Of a DNA stretch of 64,000 nucleotides, positions 57,401 through 64,000 are shown piece by piece. The notes below the pieces were generated by a model, which was not told the origin of the DNA, ran no database searches, and saw only the letters and a program-made list of their open reading frames with translations. Source of the stretch: Nematostella vectensis (Eukaryota > Cnidaria > Anthozoa > Actiniaria > Edwardsiidae); contig NC_064037.1 of the NCBI RefSeq assembly GCF_932526225.1, positions 6,926,203 to 6,990,202 on the forward strand, written 5' to 3'. A program made the position numbers and the translations under genes. The stretch's first letter is position 1; each line of letters begins with the position of its first letter.

Positions 57401-58852
57401 CACGATCATGCGTGGGAAAATATTCTTCAGATTCTACAACTTGTTGTCAACATACACCTTTTGCTTATTATAATGGGTGGCAAGGATGTTCTGTACTTGT
57501 ATCGCTTATCTCTAGTGATAATTGTATCAAAAATCAAAAGTACTTTACCAAAAAGAAGTTGATCAAATACTGCGCCCACTAATCACGTTATCGCAGGCAA
57601 GTGTAGCTCGGGTACATCCGTTTGACAACATGGAACTACATTCCTAAACGTTTAGTAAGTTTGCACCCAAGAATACCATAAGATGATTACTACAAAATCT
57701 AGAGAATATGCAATGAAATATATGTCTTTTGACCCTGTCACATTTGTACCAGGACTTTATTACTTGGATCCACCAAATAGGTTAGCATAAAATATAGCGT
57801 GATAAATGTATCCCTAAAGCACTCAGGTACCAACAGTTTGTACCAGGATTTATTAATTGGATCCACCAAATAGGATACAATAGCACACATAATAAACTTT
57901 TTTCCCTTTAACTCTCCCCCTCACCTCTGCCCCCCTCTCTTCTTACTTAACTCCCTGCTTCTAAGCATCTAAAAGGCGACCATGCTCTCATCGATAGCCC
58001 ATAAATCGCATGCAGCACAGCAACCTTACCCTTTCATGCTTGTCACTTTGAAATTGAAGAAACCCATATAATAACGATAGATTTTGGTGCTTTCGGACTC
58101 CCGCCATTTTGAATTTTTTTCCCATGCTTTCCTTGTTTTGATTCGAATCGTCTTCCCTGCTTGACCGTCCCGGCCTTTGAAACCACTTAGAAGTTTTAGT
58201 GACGAACAAAAGCCGCTGAACACCGTACAGATTTCTAATAAATTCCTTTGTTTAACCAAAAGCATGTGCTTAGCAATGTGTGTACTCTGGTGATCGAGGA
58301 CCTTGTGTCAAACATTTGCTTTCCTGTAGATGCATCAAACATTGAAGAACAGAAACTCGTCCATATAGATAAATCCTAAAAAATCATAGCTACCCCCATG
58401 CACCCTAGCCTTGGTTGAAACTATACCTCTAGTTTGTTTTGGAGCTTAGATTTTCAGTGATATGTGAGCTACACTATCACACTCTTCTGGCGATGTAGCA
58501 TAAATCCTTGTGCAGTGCTTTATTATACTTACCAGACTCAAGGATAAAAGTGTTTTACCAACACGTATGGTGTCAATATCAAACCGCAAATCTAGTATGA
58601 TGACAACAATATGACGTCACTCTGTAGCAACCACAGAGGCAGTATTTTTTAACTTTCGGTTTTGTGCAGCTTGTCATGATCTGATAAAATCCTTATTGTT
58701 TGAGTGCTGTGAAAGTTTTGTCCAATACATACATAAAGATATACACCAGTTTTATTTATTATTTCTTTCCAGAGAAATTGTTAGCTCTTATACAACAAGC
58801 CCTAAATGAGATAGCAGAGTCAACACTGACATCATCCAGCAAATCCAGTTGA
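54497..58852 (+). CDS. MED21: Mediator complex subunit 21
   Basis: MED21 is a small coiled-coil subunit of the Mediator middle module, pairs with MED7 and takes part in RNA polymerase II regulation. Exons 54497-54538, 54621-54699, 54872-54907, 55454-55554, 55946-56021 and 58773-58852 join with matching phases into 137 residues; human MED21 has 144. Conserved stretches are [19 protein letters not shown] at the start, then [34 protein letters not shown] and [15 protein letters not shown]. The ATG follows the sequence tccaag close to the promoter shared with RPLP2. Intron 5 is 2.75 kb and contains a 20-bp array, a ~70-bp repeat family and exon-like segments on the other strand. A G-run of more than 20 lies in intron 4 at about 55,698. 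Confidence 0.96.
56545..56965. repeat. 20-bp minisatellite, about 21 units, in MED21 intron 5
   Basis: Units of tatccatgtacaggactggg are repeated with only a few variants (atatac, cagcac, attcatg). Because 20 is not a multiple of 3, frames rotate through three phases, which explains the several overlapping open frames; none is a gene. Confidence 0.95.
57000..57890. repeat. Dispersed ~70-bp repeat, four copies in MED21 intron 5
   Basis: Copies near 57,000, 57,070, 57,750 and 57,810 share ccctaaagc.ctcaggtac, agtaccaggactttatta and ggatccaccaaatagg. Two are adjacent pairs separated by unique DNA, as if an element or a pair had been duplicated. Confidence 0.65.
57290..58107 (-). other. Two exon-like segments of an unknown nested gene (minus strand)
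   Basis: A candidate first exon, 58107-58030, has an ATG in good context (aaaatgg) and 26 codons ([15 protein letters not shown], then [11 protein letters not shown]), ending at a strong gtaagg donor in phase 0. A second segment, 57352-57290, starts phase 0 after tttgag and encodes [20 protein letters not shown] plus E before gtagac. Joined they keep the frame. A third open stretch from about 57,211 is hydrophobic but overlaps a repeat. I do not recognise a family. It would lie inside MED21 intron 5, antisense. Confidence 0.3.
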
Positions 58853-59250
58853 CCAATCAAATGAGTGAATTGCTGGTGAAGAATGTCAAGTGTCATGTTG
58901 CCTTGGCTACCATGTCATGCTGACCAATCACATGAGGATGACTGGCAGAAGGATGTGTCATGTTCCCATAGCTACCATGTCATTGTCACTCTAAATATAA
59001 GGGTATGTCTAGGTATTGTCAGGAAAGAAAGAATGCCAATTGTCACATTACTATAGCAACTATATCACATGAACTAATCATGAATGTAATGTCTTGTAAG
59101 TGTCATGTTACCATGTCAGGTGCCATCAAAAAACCTATAGTCCTTAGAAATATGCAGGGGTCTTTTTCAAAGGATGTCAGTAAGCTACTCTGTTTTGTTT
59201 TGTTTACATTGGAAGATACAATGGCATCTGCAATAATTTATCATTCAAAA
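58853..59250 (+). other. MED21: MED21 3' UTR region with diverged repeats
   Basis: After the stop codon, three or four loose copies of a unit with gtgtcatgtt, ccatagctaccatgtca and gaccaatcacatga follow each other to about 59,120. The short frame at 59,005-59,253 is within them and not supported as a gene. Confidence 0.5.
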
Positions 59251-59357
59251 TGACTATCCACAATTGAAGTCTGGTTATTTATGATATTTGATTTAAAATA
59301 TCTTGGTCTTTTGCCTGAATTTGCCAATGGAAATGTATTCTTTGTGGGCCTCTATAT

Positions 59358-60171
59358 AGGGCTTCTGGAATTACGCGCTTGTGTGGAAGCGCGTAATTTG
59401 GCTTTTTCTGCGTTATCCGGGTAACCCACAAATTTCTGCGTAATTTGGCTAAATTTTGAAAGACAAAAAAAGTGCACAGCTGATGTGTTCTTTTAGGGTC
59501 CTTACCTCTATTTCTCGTAAAAAAGAGAGAGATATTCTTCGTAAGAGTGCAATATTTCGAACTGAATTTCTAAAACAAATAAAATGACTAGGTGTTCTTT
59601 GGGGGGGGGGGGGGGGTGAATAGGGGTATGTAAATCCTCCGATCCGCTACATTTTCGGGGCAAATCCACAGATATTTTTAGATCCGCATGGTTTGACAGA
59701 TAAACAATAGCATCGATTGAAATTCATTTAAAATCCGAAATCCGCTCCCAAATTGTCAACAGATCTGTGATATGCTTTATTTCCAAAATCCGCCAATCCG
59801 CTGAAATAATCATCAAAATCCATAATCCGTGAGCATTTCAGGGCCGAATCCGCAAACCTATTCACCCCCCTTTCTTTGCTAAACCGCGAAGGCATAAGAC
59901 TAACAATAACATACCTTTTTTAATTGGCTGGTGGCTAGGACCCAATAAAAACTTGCCTAAGATGTTTTTCGTGCTAAAAATATACCTTTTCAATTATTTC
60001 GTGCTTTCCTTCAGTACAAAATGTAGTTTGGGCATAACAGTTGATATTCTGTGTAATTTAGCATGTAATTCAGTAAAGAATCCCGCAAAATTTTGATTTT
60101 TAAAGAAAAATGTTAAGCAAAGAGTCCCGTGTAATTTTGAGGGTTTTTTTTCGCGTAATTCCAGAAGCCCT
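59358..60171. mobile_element. hAT-like non-autonomous element with a nested element
   Basis: The ends agggcttctggaattacgcg and its inverse (cgcgtaattccagaagccct) bound about 814 bp. Flanking octamers tctatata-like and tctgtatg-like may be a decayed 8-bp target duplication, which would fit hAT. Inside, 59,611-59,870 starts ggggggtgaatagg and ends cctattcacccccc, again inverted, and is rich in aatccgc words; it looks like a second MITE inserted into the first. Confidence 0.65.
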
Positions 60172-60351
60172 GTCTGTATGGTGTGAAATTGTGTAAAATG
60201 GCAGACTGATTGGGCTTCTTTTAGAATAAATCCATCAGTACCAATAGACAGGATTATGTCAATAATCACTTTCCTTTTCATATAACATAGCTTTATTTAG
60301 CAATAACATCTAACACATTATTTATTTCAAATAAGTTCCCACAACTGTGAA

Positions 60352-60382
60352 GTGTATATATATATATAGAGAGAGAGAGAGC
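60352..60382. repeat. (TA)n(GA)n microsatellite
   Basis: A run of about seven TA followed by about six GA units. The 60,172-61,856 region otherwise shows only AT-rich intergenic DNA, with a 27-bp duplication at about 61,015-61,075, and no gene. Confidence 0.85.
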
Positions 60383-61856
60383 AAGAAAAAATATTCACAA
60401 AGCATTTTTCAACTAAAATGCTTGATAAGTCTTCTATTTAGCCATTTGCACATTGTTACTAACATACTGTCACCCCCAAAACCTTATTTTAAACACCTGC
60501 ACATTCTGGCCTTTACACCTATTTCAAATAAGGTGCACCCTGATAAGTCATGTGTCGTAACCCACTGTTTTATATCAATATCAAATGAATAAGCGAATAA
60601 TCAAATCCAGGTTTGAAAAGTTGTAGTGGACGACCAGGAATCAGTAATCACATGGAGTATCGAGTGCAACTTTAGTTGGAATAGGTGTATACAATACACC
60701 TACTAATTGTTATCTTTATAATCGCAAATAAATTTGTCATATAACTGTTCTATGACCAAATCTACCAGAATAAGTTGGATAATTTTCCAGTTTCCACACC
60801 AAGTTAATAAAAGTCATGTCCCTTTTAGAATCTTAGTAATATAATTTACCTGCACAAGAATTTAATTTAAGCATGCAGCATAAACATATTATTCAGAATT
60901 TGTTTTTAATATATGGTGTTCTTCTACTTCCTACCAGTTAAAGGTCTTCTGCTTGGCTATAACTTAAATTAGTTTTTTAACTTGCAAACTTTTTTTTCCC
61001 TTGGACAACAATGAGATTGTCTCTATCTCGAGCAAAACCCTTGTGTCTCTATCTTGAGCAAAACCCTTGTAGATTAAACATTTAATGATCAAATGCTAAG
61101 TAATAATAAGTTAAAATCATATAGCTTTGTACAAATTTAACCAGCATTGTTTAAAAAATGCAATGTGTGTTGTTATTATGATACTTGCACACAATATTGC
61201 TTGATGTTGCATCAATGTTGCCTTGTGTTGCATTAGTGTTGCCTAAAGCTGTGTCAATTAACAAGTTACTATAAGCTTGGAGTTAAATATTAGTACCTAT
61301 GTCTTGCATTATTATTCTAAGATACTACAAGGAGGTTCCAATAATAATGTAAATATGAAGTGACTTTAAAACCATTATTGTTAAACTGATTTGCTTGTTA
61401 CATTAAATTAGTAAATAATTATGTTCTTTGAATCCTTCCAATATACTGTAGAAACATTAATAAATCTTCCCAACCAACCCTTCTTTCTCACTTAACACTT
61501 CCACAATAAGTTAGCTAGTATGGAGCTGAACATTTGGTTTTACTGTCACATGGTCTATTTGATGTGAAACTATGAACAAAAAAGTCAATCTCAAGAGTAC
61601 TACATTCATTTCGCTGTCATTAGAAAAATGTGATTTCTGTAAAAGCCTGAATATGAATATTTAAAGCCTTTTTTTCTTTCAAAGTCAGAGTTAAAAAACA
61701 AACCTGGGCTATGTCCAGTGCCTTAGCTAAAGCAGTAGGTACTTGTACAGCATGCCTTGCTCATAGATAAGCTAATCAACTGCAATTGGCATGGAAGACT
61801 ACTCGCTAGTCAGGCAACAATGTGCTGTCTACAATGGGAAATTGTTTGATTGGCTC

Positions 61857-63107
61857 CTAAACAAAGATGTAGTTATTAAAATCCTTGCTGTCGCATTTAC
61901 ATGGAGACATCTTAGGCCCGAGTCTAATCCATTCACCATGACAACTGTATATATCCACGGCAAACCAGGATGTCAGTTCGCCAGTTACCCCATGCCCCTT
62001 GCAGTTTCCATGTTTGTTCATGGCAGAGGACTGGCATTCCACACAGACAGGCTTCTTGGGGTCAAGCTGACTGGCCCAGGTCCCTTGGCAGTATGGGTGC
62101 TTGGACTCAATCTTGAACAGAGTGCAATAGCTGGGCCTATTTAAGAACACACTTGTAAGGGAACAAAACACTATTTTAACAGGGGCAGTGGCCTGGCGAG
62201 GAATTTTTTAGAACAGCAATTTTTATTTTATTTTTTAACACTTGAAAGTTTGAGAATTTGAAGCCACCTTCCTTCAAGGCATCAATTTACATCTCCCCTT
62301 CTCAAATAACCTTTTCCTTGATCTTTTGACTTAACCGAGGATGGCCTGCATACCCCCACCCCCTGAAGATCCTTGGTATGACCCTCGCATCCCCAGCTAG
62401 AATATTATTAAGGTATACTCCCCTTCCCAATGCTACTTTCTCTTTCTATGATATGTCAGTCAAGTTGTAATAAAACTTAATTCAATTTTAAAAAAAGTAG
62501 CCAACACTTGGTGGAAAATAGCGGGTGGTTCCGCCAGCTGCCAGGGGGTAATAAAATCCCTGTCAGTACTTCATTACCTTTCTTCTTTTTCCTGCCTCAG
62601 TGTGAGCGATTTTTTCGCTGGAAGAATCTCTTCATATTGATTTGGAAGACGCTTATAAATCTTTGGCAGTATATTTGCTAGACCTAGAATGCAACAAATA
62701 TACATTGGTCTTTCTAAGGACAAACCCACATGAATAGAATTCCACCTAATATAGTCTTAAAGAATGCATTTTGATGGTGTAATAAAGGGGGTCAATCTAG
62801 GGTGGGCGGTTTCCTCCCCCAACCCCCCACTAGTAGTATTTATTAGTGCGCCCATGTCCTCCATTAAAAAAGATATTTTCCTGGACTTTTGTAAAGTGTA
62901 CCATGACTTTTAAAAGTCCAGTACCTGACTCCTTGCCGCAGTGCTCGAGGAAGCAGCCTCGTTTCTGCCTCAGAGGCGGACATTCCTTGCCTCCTCGCTG
63001 AGAGGGCCGAACAATGACTCTTCTAGATCTTTTGCGCATGCCAACTCCGCATCTGTGAGAGCAGGGGGACCATCTTGACCAGGTAGAGACAACACAGTCT
63101 TGTACAC
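61857..63107 (-). CDS. SBSPON-like secreted thrombospondin type-1 protein (3' three exons)
   Basis: Exons 63107-62925, 62677-62578 and 62136-61857 join in phase. The first encodes a complete thrombospondin type-1 repeat (STWSRWSPCSHRCGVGMRKR, six cysteines). The second encodes NILPKIYKRLPNQYEEILPA. The last encodes a cysteine-rich C-terminal domain with SYCTLFKI, VCVECQSSAMNKHG, CKGHG and SCHGEWIRLG before the stop. This order (TSP1 then a CVECQ/C-terminal domain) matches SBSPON (RPE-spondin), an extracellular matrix protein that also has an N-terminal somatomedin B domain. The 5' exons with signal peptide and somatomedin B are not in 63,108-64,000 as far as I can see and would lie to the right of the window. 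Confidence 0.8.
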
Positions 63108-64000
63108 CTGGAAGTGGATCAAATACCATCATTACGGTGACAGATCCTGGAATGGCTGGTGTCCCGCTCTTGTAAGGGAAATGTGTGGGTAGTACTACAA
63201 TCAACAGTTTTACCTCGCACCATCTGTTTATAAATTTTAAACCTCCCCCCTTCCTTCGGGTCATGCCTCCCCTTTCAAAAAAACCCTGACGCGTTTTTGA
63301 ACAGACTTATATTAACTTTCCGACACTCGCTTTATTTGTTTAAATGATTTAATTTGATATAAGAGCCTCCATAAGAACCAATTTGTGACTTATCAACCAC
63401 GGATACCCCATCTTTTTCAGCTCATCGATCTACTAGCTACAAAGACCCTACGATTGTTACCAGACTGGTAGGAACAATAACGAATGTTAGCTCTCTTGTT
63501 GACCCTTGACCCCGGGGAGGCCAGCACGTGACTTCTGCTAATTGGTTAACACGCGCAAGGATTAGGGCGGGCTAGTGATCAAGTGTTCCTTTCGCTCAAA
63601 ATATCATGAGCTAAAAGCACCGAAGAAGAGTGGTGATGTTGCATTTCACCAAAAAACGTAAAACGGGCGAGTTCATGCCAACACGGTCCGTGTACACTAC
63701 ACAGAAATTTATCTATTAGAGGCCATCACACAATTAATTGACTCTTTTATTAAAAGCGGGAAGGTAATAGATGAACAGTGAGATGCGTTTTCGTTATTTT
63801 TAATGAAAAATTCCCAGTTCGCCATGTATTTCGCGACGGGTTTTGATTGTGATCATATGTACCATATATGGCTCACAAGTCTTGACGTTGCCTAGGTTTT
63901 TGGGCTTTCTGGTCTGATATTTTGCAGGTGCTGGAGCGTTTCAAAACTATTATTTGAAATAAGTATGGAAAGGTAGGGAGGTATCACTTTACGGGAGCAG
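63108..64000. other. Intron or upstream DNA of the SBSPON-like gene
   Basis: No cysteine-rich exon, RNA gene or clear repeat was recognised here on either strand. It is probably intron of the gene above. Confidence 0.4.

Overview
This window looks like nuclear DNA of an anthozoan cnidarian, most likely a sea anemone of the Nematostella type. That is an inference, not a proof. The evidence is animal genes cut into many short GT-AG exons, animal-only families (CABIN1, MMAB, MED21, a somatomedin-B/7TM receptor, an SBSPON-like protein), very abundant minisatellites and MITEs, and TTAGGG-type repeats. Exons below were placed by reading splice sites and phases by eye and by comparison with the animal families as I know them. 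No search was run.

Layout. 1-7,644: a tandem segmental duplication of an intronless receptor gene on the minus strand. One copy runs off the left edge (1-967) and one is complete (3,116-6,241, 1,041 aa). 7,701-31,740 (+): about 35 exons of a CABIN1 orthologue (HIRA complex / calcineurin-binding protein), N-terminal exons not found. Its introns hold a LINE fragment, several MITEs, an orphan zinc-finger exon and many tandem arrays. 33,193-50,313 (-): a complete nine-exon MMAB gene (mitochondrial cobalamin adenosyltransferase, 222 aa), convergent with CABIN1. One of its introns is an 11-kb array of a 37-bp repeat and another holds a 163-bp array. 51,876-52,620 (-): RPLP2, with a likely 5' UTR exon near 54.1-54.2 kb. 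54,497-58,852 (+): MED21 in six exons, head-to-head with RPLP2. 61,857-63,107 (-): the 3' three exons of an SBSPON-like secreted protein whose 5' end lies outside the window.

The most unusual signal is at CABIN1 splice sites. Three separate tandem arrays have a unit that includes a real exon-intron boundary: 67 bp x4 over an acceptor (11,671-11,938), 55 bp x4 over a donor (22,736-22,955), and 42 bp x about 87 ending exactly at an acceptor (25,393-29,076). In the last, every unit carries a branch-point-like motif, a pyrimidine-containing stretch and a CAG acceptor in the same phase as the real exon, and the ten units next to the exon are open and in frame with it. The array could therefore act as a ladder of decoy or alternative acceptors, each step adding 14 residues. 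This is a structural observation; its use in RNA is untested.

The genes show no operon-like or pathway link. CABIN1 (chromatin), MED21 (transcription), RPLP2 (translation) and MMAB (vitamin B12) are ordinary housekeeping genes. The accessory interest is in the repeats and mobile elements inside their introns.
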